DNA of 64,000 bases, from contig CAWJGZ010000004.1 in assembly GCA_963842505.1 (NCBI GenBank), positions 1,426,001 through 1,490,000 on the forward strand, read 5' to 3'. A program made the translations under genes and the position numbers. The notes beneath the pieces were generated by a model that worked only from the letters and a program-made list of their open reading frames with translations, made no database searches and was not told the DNA's origin. Positions 41,976 to 49,845 of this stretch are shown one piece after another. Each line of letters starts with the position of its first letter. The stretch's first letter is position 1. Source of the stretch: PALSA-129 sp963842505 (GTDB lineage Bacteria > Acidobacteriota > Terriglobia > Bryobacterales > Bryobacteraceae).

Positions 41976-42806
41976 CTACTCGGGCGGATTCGCTCGCACC
42001 GTGACCTCATTCGGTGACGCCCACTGCACCTGCGGCACGACTCCGCGGGGTAGCGAGCTATCGACTGCGAAGGAGTAAGTGATCCGGATCGGGTCGGCGT
42101 GCGCACCGGCGTCGAACTGCCAGGTCTCCAGGTCGTGAAGCGCCGCGTTCACCAGCCGCTTTTTCTCTTCGCCCGGTATAACGTCGGCTTCTGCCAAATG
42201 GAGACCCGTGACTCGGCCGTCACGATCTACTGTTCCCGCCAGCACGATCACGCCCGATGCTCTCGCTTCCAGCGCCGATTGCGGATACGTGATCTTCTCC
42301 ACAGCTGCCATCAGGCAACGGTTCTGTATCTCCAATCGACAATGGGGCTTTGCTGCAAGCGGGAGATCAAGGCTGGTGTCCAGGGATGGGTCAGCAATGA
42401 ATCCCATCGGGATGATCTCGATGGTCTCTTCGTGTTTATCGGCATCGAAGGAATAGGTTGCGTGCAGCTCCTTCGCCCATTCGTGCCACCTTGGTGGGAA
42501 GCCGCCCTCCACGGGGTCCCCCTGGAAGCGCTCGGCTGCTTCGTGTGAGTCGAAAAAGAAAACACCGAAACTTTTGCGGTCCGGGCGGCGATCTCTTAGC
42601 GTCTGGGCGAGGCAAATGAGTTTGTCGAGGGTGAATTCGCGCGGTTGGAGGCTGACAAACATGGAGATGCCATAATCCCGACCGTTGCGAAAATGCGGCG
42701 GTCGGCACTGTGCAGAGGCCGGGGCACCGCCCACCAAGGCCAAGCAAACGGGCAGGACGACACCTGCGACCGGCAAACTGAGAATTATTTTAGTTAGCGC
42801 CTGCAC
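41976..42806 (-). CDS. Secreted protein with TonB C-terminal-like domain
   Basis: A 276-residue exported protein. After a signal peptide ending near APASA comes an unrecognised 150-residue region, then a TonB C-terminal-like fold: ITYPQSALEARASGVIVLAG, TVDRDGRVTGLHLAEADVIP and an LVNAALHDLETWQFDAG segment. Stand-alone TonB-C domains of this sort are frequent in Acidobacteriota and Bacteroidota. There is no N-terminal membrane anchor of classic TonB, so energy transduction is doubtful. Its start overlaps the 3' end of the TIG-repeat gene by 17 bp; the pair may be functionally linked. Confidence 0.75.
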   Translation of the reverse strand: MQALTKIILSLPVAGVVLPVCLALVGGAPASAQCRPPHFRNGRDYGISMFVSLQPREFTLDKLICLAQTLRDRRPDRKSFGVFFFDSHEAAERFQGDPVEGGFPPRWHEWAKELHATYSFDADKHEETIEIIPMGFIADPSLDTSLDLPLAAKPHCRLEIQNRCLMAAVEKITYPQSALEARASGVIVLAGTVDRDGRVTGLHLAEADVIPGEEKKRLVNAALHDLETWQFDAGAHADPIRITYSFAVDSSLPRGVVPQVQWASPNEVTVRANPPE

Positions 42807-45800
42807 AGCCCTTTAGCCTCAGTTGTATGGTTATGTCCTTTGTCGTGCCCGTGTTTGGATCAGCGCCTGGAACTACCTCGATCCCGACAAAGGTTTTTAG
42901 ATCGTAGGGCGGCTGGTAGCCATATAGGCTCCGCCAGTCCTGCGGTACGAAGTCCAAGAGCCCCGTCAGGTTGTGCAGAGCCTCGTGGAGAATAGTCCCC
43001 TGGGTCAGGCCTGTTAGGGCCTTCGGGTTGGTGTTGATATATATATCGGTGGCAGGTCCGCTCGCTGGTGGAGTGACAAGAACTTGAGATGCAGCCACTG
43101 AGAGTCCCTGAGGAGACACCACGCCATTCGGTCCGCGGAAAGGCACGAACAGTGCACAGACCGGAAGAAGCTTTTTGATCTTTACATCAATAGGGTTCTT
43201 TCCATCCGACATGCCCGCATCGTACTGGCTTATGTTGGTCTGGATGCCGTCCCACACCTGCTGCCGGGTGACGGAGCCAGTCAGCTGGCTGAAGTAAGTC
43301 GACCTAATCGGGTCCGCATTGAAGAATTGCGCACACGAGGAGGGCGGGGAGGGAGGAGAGGGGCTGGTCAGGTAGGGGCCCGCAAGCAATTGCTGTTGCT
43401 CGTTGTTATATTGCCGAAGCGCAGCACCGCCGAGCCGCACTTTGGTACCTCCGCCGGATGGCAACTGGCAACTCGGGCCCCCGCGGAGCGGCAGCGCAAA
43501 AACCGGTATGCCTTCGACCGGTGCGGCCACCCCAATGGCAGTCTCGTTGAAGGAAGGGTTTCCGCCTGCCGTGGCATAGTAACTCGTGGCCCACTCAACG
43601 ATCGGCTGTGCCACATCCGCGATTTGTCCACCTGCTGGTGAGTACCACTGCTGGGTCCATGAATAGGCCGGGAGGTTCGCCATTTGCCCCGTCGCGTTGC
43701 CGTTCTGATCATAGGTGATGCCGGACTGGCCGATCACTCCGCCATCGGCGGTGGCGATCTGAGGCTGCTCGTTGGGCACCATCCAGCGTACGTTCCCGGT
43801 AGCGTCGAAAGAGACCATGTACTGGGTCCACGTGTCGGCCCCGGCCCAGACGGCGCCGACAAACGAACCGTCCTGCGCCTGCAGGACCGGCTCAACTGCC
43901 GTGCCCTGGCCGGGCACCTGCGGCGCGCTGACAAGGCTCGCGCTGGCGCCCGTCGTGACCGCCATGCCATACGTGACCGCGTCGTTTTGCCAGGTGAGCA
44001 AGATCCCCTGGTCGGCGTTCGTGATCATGTTGACCTCGAACACCGGAATCAGGTCCATAACCTGGGTCGTCCAGTCGTAAACCTTGATACTGTCATAGGC
44101 TCCGCTGCTGTTCACCCGCAGCAGCGCCAGGTGGTTGAACTCCTGGTCGTTGCCGAGCCTTTCACAATAGGCGTAGGGAATGTAGGCATAGCCGTCGCCC
44201 GCAATCATGAGGCCGTACCGCTGGGGCAGCCCCGAGCCCCCTAGCGTGTCGTCCAGCGGAATGGGCACGCTGAATTTCTGCGTGCCCGTGGTGGGGTCAA
44301 TGCCAATCACCGTATCGGGCAGGCGGCTGTAGTTCGGATTCCAGTTGCGTTGAATGGCGAAGATAGTGCCATCGGTATGCACGCCCAAGGGCGAATCAGT
44401 GAGGTCGGACACGGTTGGGTCCGGGGCGTACGCGGGATACGGCTGGCCGGTAATTCCATCGAGTTTCACGATCGAATCCGCATAGGTGGCCGGATTCTGC
44501 ATCACCGCGACCAGGCCACCCAGGAAATCCGGCACAACGGCTCCCGGATTCCAATAATTCGCCTGGCTTACATCCGCCGTCCACGCCGTCGTCCCGTCGC
44601 TGGTGATGGCTTGGACCGTGCCATCGTTCTGGAACGCGAACACGTCCGCCACACCGCTTGCGCTGGGCACTGCTGGCACAATCCAATCGACACCCGATCC
44701 GTCGCCGGGGTTGGACCAAACCACCGTGCCCGGGGCCAGCGCGACAGCGAAAACCGTGACATCGGCGGACGCAGTGCCCGCTGTGATCGTAACGTGCCCC
44801 GCGGCCAGGGCCGTGAGAACCGGCGGGTCATCGGTCGACAGGCTCACCACGGTGGGGTCGCTCGATCCCCAGGCCAGTCCCGTCACCGGTTGCCCGGCTG
44901 GGCTTAACGCCTGGATGGTATGGGTGTCGCCCACCACCATGTTGAGCATGGCGGGCATTACCGTATTGCCTCCCGCTACCGGCACGGTAAAGCCAAACGA
45001 CTTGCTCCACGCGCCGTTCTGTTGAATCCGCGCAATGCCGGTCAGCGCCGTGGGAGCCACCGCGGCCACGACCTGCGTGTCGCTCCAACTGAGGATCTGG
45101 CCGGCGGTGCTACCCAACCAGACAACGCCGCTGCCCTGAAAAGATCCAAAGCCTGCGCCGGTAAACGTGACGGACGTTCCAGCGACTCCCGAAGCCGGGC
45201 TGACGCTCGCGAGTTGAAGCGTGTTCACGGTAAATGGAAACCCAGTGCTCATGACGCCATTCTGCAGGACCTGGGCGTTGCCGGAAGCCGATCCAGCGGC
45301 TACCAGGGCGACGATCTGGGTGTCGCTCCAGCTTTGCACCGCGCCATTCAAGGTGCCAAGCCACACTTGGCCGCTGCCCTGGGCGGCGCCGAAGCCGGAG
45401 CCCGCGATGGTCACCTGAGTTCCAGGGGCGCCGCTGGCCGGCGTAACGCTCGAAATCGTCGCGGTATTTACGGTGAAGGGCTCGGGGTTGGACCAGACTC
45501 CGCCTTGTTGCACCTGGGCAGTTCCGGAGGTGGAATTGGAGGCGACCGCGGCCACAATCTGATTGTCACTCCAACTCACTACCGTGCCACGAGTGCTGCC
45601 CAGCCACACGGACCCCGTCCCTTGCGCCGATCCGAAACCCGAACCGGAAATTGTGACTTGCACGCCCGCCACGCCCGAGGTTGGAGACAGGCCGGTGATC
45701 GAGGGCACTCGGGCCACCGTGAAACTCACCCCGTTGCTGGCCACGCCTCCGGCCGTCACCACCACGGCGGCCGCGCCGAGGGTGGCGCTGCCGCCGATGG

Positions 45801-46797
45801 TAAAGAGCGCGGTGATTTGGGTCGCACCCATGACCGTCACGTTGCTTACCGTGATGCCGCTGTTGGTGGTCGACACCGTCGCGCCCGAGACGAAGTTGGC
45901 GCCCGTCAGAGTCACGGGCACGCTCCCACCCTGAGCGCCACTGGATGGACTCACGGAGGTAAGGGTGGGAGCCGGCGGGTTGACCGTGAAGGTCTGCGCA
46001 CCGCTGGCGCCGCCGCTGGTGGCGACCGTGACGTTGGTTGCGCCCAGGGTCGCGCTGCCGCCGATGGTGAAGGTAGCGGTGATCTGGGTGGCACTCACCA
46101 CCGTGACACTGCTCACCGTAATGCCGGTGTTGGTGGTCGATACCGTCGCGCCCGAGACGAAGTTAGTGCCCGTCAGGGTGACTGGTACACTGGCGCCCTG
46201 GGTGCCAAGGGATGGGCTCACGGATGTCAGGGTGGGTGGGGCTGGATTAACCGTGAAGGTCTGCGCACCGCTGGCGCCGCCGCTGGTGGCGACCACGAAG
46301 CTGACCGCGCCGACGGCGGCAGTGCCGGCGATGGTGAAGGTTGCCGTGATCTGGGTGGCACTCACCACCGTCATGTTGCTGACCGTGATGCCAGACTTGT
46401 TGAACAGGAGGCTGGCTCCCGTTTGGAAGTTAGTACCAGTCAGGGTCACGGGCACAGTGGTACCTTGAACGCCGATCGATGGGCTCACGGAAGTGAGGGT
46501 GGGCGCCTGGGCGAACTGAAGTGAACCCCTGGGCTGAGACACGAAGTTAAGGGGGTTATCGCCGTTCGCTGAGAAATCATTGCACGGCGGGGTTGATGTC
46601 GTCCACTCTGGAAGGACCTGAGCGGAGGATAGGGCAACGCAGGGATGCGACCCGAGCGTCGACTCAGCGGCCGGAACGGCCGGGGCGGCGTCAGCCGCCC
46701 CGTAGTGCAGCAGCCATTCCGGCGCAACTGCGTTAAATCCCGGGGTCGCAGGGGCGGCGCCCCCGTACTGCGGCGTGTGATGACAATCCCATCTCAT
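42790..46797 (-). CDS. TIG/IPT-repeat surface protein, 5' end replaced by IS3 sequence
   Basis: The open frame encodes 1335 residues, but the first 92 or so are encoded by the 3' end of an IS3-family element (46522-46797). The gene's own part starts at 46521 (LQFAQAPTLTSVSPS) with six IPT/TIG immunoglobulin-like repeats, then a BIG2-like domain (PAMLNMVVGDTHTIQALSP), a PQQ/WD-type beta-propeller region, and a C-terminal segment with HEALHNLTGL (H1271ExxH), a possible zinc-protease motif. Its original signal peptide lies on the far side of the element (48040-48099). As it stands the protein would lack export and is probably not functional. Confidence 0.75.
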   Translation of the reverse strand: MRWDCHHTPQYGGAAPATPGFNAVAPEWLLHYGAADAAPAVPAAESTLGSHPCVALSSAQVLPEWTTSTPPCNDFSANGDNPLNFVSQPRGSLQFAQAPTLTSVSPSIGVQGTTVPVTLTGTNFQTGASLLFNKSGITVSNMTVVSATQITATFTIAGTAAVGAVSFVVATSGGASGAQTFTVNPAPPTLTSVSPSLGTQGASVPVTLTGTNFVSGATVSTTNTGITVSSVTVVSATQITATFTIGGSATLGATNVTVATSGGASGAQTFTVNPPAPTLTSVSPSSGAQGGSVPVTLTGANFVSGATVSTTNSGITVSNVTVMGATQITALFTIGGSATLGAAAVVVTAGGVASNGVSFTVARVPSITGLSPTSGVAGVQVTISGSGFGSAQGTGSVWLGSTRGTVVSWSDNQIVAAVASNSTSGTAQVQQGGVWSNPEPFTVNTATISSVTPASGAPGTQVTIAGSGFGAAQGSGQVWLGTLNGAVQSWSDTQIVALVAAGSASGNAQVLQNGVMSTGFPFTVNTLQLASVSPASGVAGTSVTFTGAGFGSFQGSGVVWLGSTAGQILSWSDTQVVAAVAPTALTGIARIQQNGAWSKSFGFTVPVAGGNTVMPAMLNMVVGDTHTIQALSPAGQPVTGLAWGSSDPTVVSLSTDDPPVLTALAAGHVTITAGTASADVTVFAVALAPGTVVWSNPGDGSGVDWIVPAVPSASGVADVFAFQNDGTVQAITSDGTTAWTADVSQANYWNPGAVVPDFLGGLVAVMQNPATYADSIVKLDGITGQPYPAYAPDPTVSDLTDSPLGVHTDGTIFAIQRNWNPNYSRLPDTVIGIDPTTGTQKFSVPIPLDDTLGGSGLPQRYGLMIAGDGYAYIPYAYCERLGNDQEFNHLALLRVNSSGAYDSIKVYDWTTQVMDLIPVFEVNMITNADQGILLTWQNDAVTYGMAVTTGASASLVSAPQVPGQGTAVEPVLQAQDGSFVGAVWAGADTWTQYMVSFDATGNVRWMVPNEQPQIATADGGVIGQSGITYDQNGNATGQMANLPAYSWTQQWYSPAGGQIADVAQPIVEWATSYYATAGGNPSFNETAIGVAAPVEGIPVFALPLRGGPSCQLPSGGGTKVRLGGAALRQYNNEQQQLLAGPYLTSPSPPSPPSSCAQFFNADPIRSTYFSQLTGSVTRQQVWDGIQTNISQYDAGMSDGKNPIDVKIKKLLPVCALFVPFRGPNGVVSPQGLSVAASQVLVTPPASGPATDIYINTNPKALTGLTQGTILHEALHNLTGLLDFVPQDWRSLYGYQPPYDLKTFVGIEVVPGADPNTGTTKDITIQLRLKGCAGAN
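46681..46702. repeat. Hairpin in the IS3 element's 3' region
   Basis: CGGGGCGGC-GTCA-GCCGCCCCG, a perfect 9-bp GC stem. Directly before it CGGCC and GGCCG form another stem. No T run follows, so it is not a standard terminator; it may block read-through into or out of the element. Confidence 0.6.
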
Positions 46798-47732
46798 TGC
46801 GAAGCGCCGTTCTCGAACTCGGCGGGTGGACGATATCCGAGAGCCGAGTGCAGCCGTTTCCGATTATAGACGCGCTCCAGGAATTCGCCAATGCTGGAGC
46901 GGGCGTCGTGGAAATCGCGGTATTCGTTGCGGTAGACCTCCTCCTGTTTCAGGGTCTTCATGAATGACTCGCACGCCGCGTTGTCGTACGGATTTCCCTT
47001 GCGACTCATGCTGATGGTGGCGTGGTGCTGCTTCAGCAGTTCCGTGTAGACGTGCGAAGCATACTGCACGCCGCGGTCGGAGTGATGCACCAGGCCAGGC
47101 GATGGTTCGCGCTCGACCAGCGCCATGCGCAACGCCGCAATCGCCAGTTCGGCCTCCAGCGTTCGTCCCAGCGCCCAGCCGATCACGCGTCGCGAAAATG
47201 CGTCCAGCACCACCGCCAGATACACGAACTCCGTGCGCAGTCGGATGTAGGTGATGTCGGCGATCCAAAGCTGATTGATCGCCGCAAGCTGGATTCCGCG
47301 GGCCAGGTTCGGGTAGACCGGCAGGTTGTGGCGCGAGTCAGTCGTAACTACGAACGCACGCCGCCGCACGCACAGCAGATTGTCTTCTCGCATCATCCGC
47401 AGCACGCGTTTGTGGTTGACCTCGAAGCCGCGCCGCTGCAGCTCGTAGGTAATTCGTCGGTAACCGTACGCCGGCGATTCCAGCGCGACCTTCTGCATCT
47501 GATCGCGCAGTTCCATCTCGACCGGTGTGGCTTGGCGTGGCACCCGCCAGCGGTAGAAACCAGCCCGGCTCAGACCGCCGGTCATCTGACAGAGCGCGCT
47601 CACGGCCTGGCCTTTCGCGGCGCCTTGCTGGACTTCTTCAAACAGGCATCCGCGCCACTGACGACGGCCGGCGGGTGATGATCCCTGAAATGCTGCAAGG
47701 CCTTTTTTAAAAAATCGTTCTCCATGGTGAGT
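46794..47732 (-). CDS. IS3-family transposase OrfB (made by -1 frameshift)
   Basis: The catalytic half of the transposase. The HTH_21 segment (YGYRRITYELQRRGFEVNHK) precedes an rve core with Asp in LWIADITYIRL, Asp in VHHSDRGVQY and Glu in NAACESFMKTLKQEE, then the C-terminal YNRKRLHSALGYRPPAEFE. The frame is open upstream to 47843 but the region above the slippery site is the orfA gene in another frame; the coordinates given begin near that site. OrfB is expected as an OrfAB fusion. Confidence 0.88.
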   Translation of the reverse strand, partial: THHGERFFKKGLAAFQGSSPAGRRQWRGCLFEEVQQGAAKGQAVSALCQMTGGLSRAGFYRWRVPRQATPVEMELRDQMQKVALESPAYGYRRITYELQRRGFEVNHKRVLRMMREDNLLCVRRRAFVVTTDSRHNLPVYPNLARGIQLAAINQLWIADITYIRLRTEFVYLAVVLDAFSRRVIGWALGRTLEAELAIAALRMALVEREPSPGLVHHSDRGVQYASHVYTELLKQHHATISMSRKGNPYDNAACESFMKTLKQEEVYRNEYRDFHDARSSIGEFLERVYNRKRLHSALGYRPPAEFENGASQ

Positions 47733-47980
47733 TGGCCGATTTTGCGCTCCAGCTCGGCAATGCGGCGGGAATCGTCGAGCGCAGGCAGATCGGCGCCGCG
47801 TCGGCCAACGCCGGGAAAGGCCGATTCCCCTTTGGCGCGCCACTCTCCGCGCCAGCGTTCCAACAGCTTCGGGCTCAGTTGATATTTCCGCGCAATTTCA
47901 CCGGTGGCAGAGCCGGCGTCCAAGGCGCGCATGGCAGCGATCTTCAGATCGCGACTGTAAACAGCTCGGGACAAATCCAT
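47600..47980 (-). CDS. IS3-family transposase OrfA
   Basis: A 126-residue DNA-binding half of the transposase: helix-turn-helix (IAAMRALDAGSATGEIARKY, LSPKLLERWRGEWRAKGES) and a leucine-zipper-like helix (RIAELERKIGQLTMENDFLK). It starts at the ATG at 47980, 58 bp inside the element's end. Ribosomes that do not shift end at 47600. Confidence 0.9.
   Translation of the reverse strand: MDLSRAVYSRDLKIAAMRALDAGSATGEIARKYQLSPKLLERWRGEWRAKGESAFPGVGRRGADLPALDDSRRIAELERKIGQLTMENDFLKKALQHFRDHHPPAVVSGADACLKKSSKAPRKARP
47702..47708 (-). other. Programmed -1 frameshift site A-AAA-AAG
   Basis: On the minus strand TTTTTTAAAAAAGG contains the heptamer A AAA AAG, the classic IS3-family slippery sequence, in the orfA frame (codons for Leu-Lys-Lys). 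A -1 shift here joins orfA to the orfB frame (KKGLAAFQ). Confidence 0.8.
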
Positions 47981-48039
47981 TCCTCACTCCATTCAATGTA
48001 TTTGTTCCCTTAACTCGCTGTCTCACTTTTGGGGTTCAC

Positions 48040-48099
48040 TCCAAACAGCGGTGCGCAAAACAGGAGAGAGCAGAGGAGTAAGACCGCTAGTGTTTTCAT
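48040..48099 (-). pseudogene. Displaced signal-peptide end of the TIG-repeat gene
   Basis: ATG at 48099 with GAGG upstream encodes MKTLAVLLLCSLLFCAPLFG, a textbook signal peptide, and then runs into the IS3 end and stops at a TAA 28 bp inside it. It lies on the same strand as, and directly upstream of, the TIG body. The two parts were almost certainly one gene before the insertion. The gap 48100-48376 beyond it holds no gene I can see. Confidence 0.65.
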
Positions 48100-48376
48100 A
48101 AGGTTTGCCTCGCGCACGGCGGCGCAACATAAGAGGCGGCGCCTCCGTCTAGTCATTCAGCGGCCGGATAAGACGGCCGAAGCCCAGGGCAATGTCCTTA
48201 TTAGGGTTTTAGGACTCTTATATGTTTTGGTACTTGTAAGGTCGGATTATGCCCGCGCTGCATGCGAAAGTCAAGGAAATTTTTCGGTGAGCTTTTCAGA
48301 GAACAATTCAAATGCCGCGACGGCCAACAGGCAGCGGGCTCGCACTGCCCCACGCCGGGCATGTCATAATGAGCCC

Positions 48377-49762
48377 ATGCTTCGTACTTCCTTGCTGTTG
48401 CTCGCCACGATGGCGTGCTTCGGCGCTTCCACGATGCCGCCTGAGGCGGATCAGCGGCTGGCTCACGATATCTATAAGGAGATTGTCGAAATCCAGTCCG
48501 GTTTTACGACCGGGGCGACCACACCGGTCGCCGACGCTATCGCGCTACGATTGCGCGCGGCCGGGTTTGCGGATTCCGACATCTTCATCGGCGGCGCCAT
48601 CCCCAAGAAGGCCAACATCGTGGTGCGATACCACGGCACGGGCAAGCTCAAGCCGATTCTTCTTCTCGCCCACGAGGATGTGGTCGAAGCCAAGCGGGAA
48701 GACTGGAGCACGGACCCGTTTGTGCTAACCGAAAAAGACGGGTATTTCTACGGGCGCGGCACGGCCGACGATAAAGCCCAGGTGGCCGTCTGGATCGCCA
48801 ACCTGATCCGCATGAAGCGCGAAGGCTACAAACCGGACCGCGATATCATCGTGGCGCTGACGGCGGATGAAGAAGGCGGCGGACCTTACAACGGGGTCGC
48901 CTGGCTGCTCAAGAACCATCGCGAGTTGATTGACGCGGAGTTAGCGCTGAATGAGGGCGGCAGAGGCCAGTTAGTGAATGACAAGCGGATCTCGAACGAC
49001 TTACAAGCCGCCGAAAAGTGGTACCTGGATCTGCGCCTCGAAGTACGCAACAAGGGCGGACATAGCTCAATGCCAGTGCCCGATAACGCCATCTATCACC
49101 TGGCGGGCGCGCTGCTGCGGCTAAGCGAGTTGGGCTTTCCGCTCAAGACCAACGAAGTCACGAAGGCTTACTTCAGCGGCATGGCGAAGATCGAAACCAC
49201 TGCGGCCAAGGCCGACTTGGGCAAGGTGGCAGAGGGAGATCAGGCGGCTATGCAGCGAATCGCCAAGATCTCGCCGACCTGGAATTCCCTGCTGCGCACC
49301 ACGTGCGTGGCCACAATGCTGGAAGGCGGGCACGCGCGCAACGCGCTGCCGCAACTGGCCGCCGCCAACGTCAACTGCCGCGTGCTGCCGGGCGATTCTC
49401 TGGAGTATGTGCTCGCAACACTCAAGAAAACCATCGCCGACGACCAGGTGGTGATTTCGATCGCGAACCAGGAGGAGGAAGCTGCGCCTTCGCCGCTGCG
49501 GCCGGATCTCATGCACGCCATGTCGCGCATCACCGACACGATGTGGCCCGGCGTCATCGTACTTCCCAGCATGAGCACGGGCGCGACCGACGGCCGCATG
49601 CTGCGCGCGGCGGGCATCGCGACTTATGGCGTACAGGGCTTCTTCGGGGAGCGCGACGACAACCGGATTCACGGCCGCGATGAGCGCATGCTGCAACGCT
49701 CTTTCTACGAGGGGCAGACCTTTCTGTACGAGCTGGTGAAGGACCTCGCGACGGCGCGGTGA
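48377..49762 (+). CDS. M20-family metallopeptidase, secreted
   Basis: A 461-residue zinc exopeptidase (M20/M25/M40) with a signal peptide (MLRTSLLLLATMACFGAS). Metal ligands and catalytic residues appear in order: LLLAHEDVV (His), GRGTADDKAQ (Asp), LTADEEGGG (catalytic and metal Glu). The dimerisation/lid domain follows (NKGGHSSMPVPDNAIYHL), and FGERDDNRIHGRDERM carries the final His. It probably trims dipeptides or other small peptides in the periplasm. The ATG at 48377 is chosen because the frame further upstream is intergenic and not protein-like. Confidence 0.92.
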   Translation: MLRTSLLLLATMACFGASTMPPEADQRLAHDIYKEIVEIQSGFTTGATTPVADAIALRLRAAGFADSDIFIGGAIPKKANIVVRYHGTGKLKPILLLAHEDVVEAKREDWSTDPFVLTEKDGYFYGRGTADDKAQVAVWIANLIRMKREGYKPDRDIIVALTADEEGGGPYNGVAWLLKNHRELIDAELALNEGGRGQLVNDKRISNDLQAAEKWYLDLRLEVRNKGGHSSMPVPDNAIYHLAGALLRLSELGFPLKTNEVTKAYFSGMAKIETTAAKADLGKVAEGDQAAMQRIAKISPTWNSLLRTTCVATMLEGGHARNALPQLAAANVNCRVLPGDSLEYVLATLKKTIADDQVVISIANQEEEAAPSPLRPDLMHAMSRITDTMWPGVIVLPSMSTGATDGRMLRAAGIATYGVQGFFGERDDNRIHGRDERMLQRSFYEGQTFLYELVKDLATAR

Positions 49763-49845
49763 TTCACGCCGGGGCTGTCACGCGCGACCCCTCCTTGGCT
49801 CCAATATCGCACGACCGGGACAACCGGCCTTGTCTCGATTCCGCT

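Larger units (their letters stand above)
46522..48038 (-). mobile_element. IS3-family insertion sequence
   Basis: A 1517-bp element bounded by imperfect 32-bp inverted repeats starting TGAACCCC at each end (24 of 32 positions match; conserved blocks TGAACCCC, TGAGACA, AGTTAAGGG). It encodes orfA and orfB in overlapping frames with a slippery site. Unlike most IS3 elements it has about 270 bp between the transposase stop and the right end, with strong hairpins. Flanking bases do not show a clean 3-5 bp duplication. It interrupts the TIG-repeat gene. Confidence 0.85.

Noticed and set aside
45700..46500. Possible DNA-level tandem repeat or array
   Set aside because: The periodicity comes from homologous TIG domains in a coding sequence, not from an intergenic array; no CRISPR-like repeat-spacer structure exists anywhere in the window.
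46515..48045. Target-site duplication of the IS3 element
   Set aside because: Bases next to the two ends (GAAG and CTCC on the plus strand) do not match; I could not support a duplication of 3-5 bp.
48029..48376. N-terminal extension of the M20 peptidase frame
   Set aside because: It would start inside the IS3 end and hide the signal peptide that begins at 48377.
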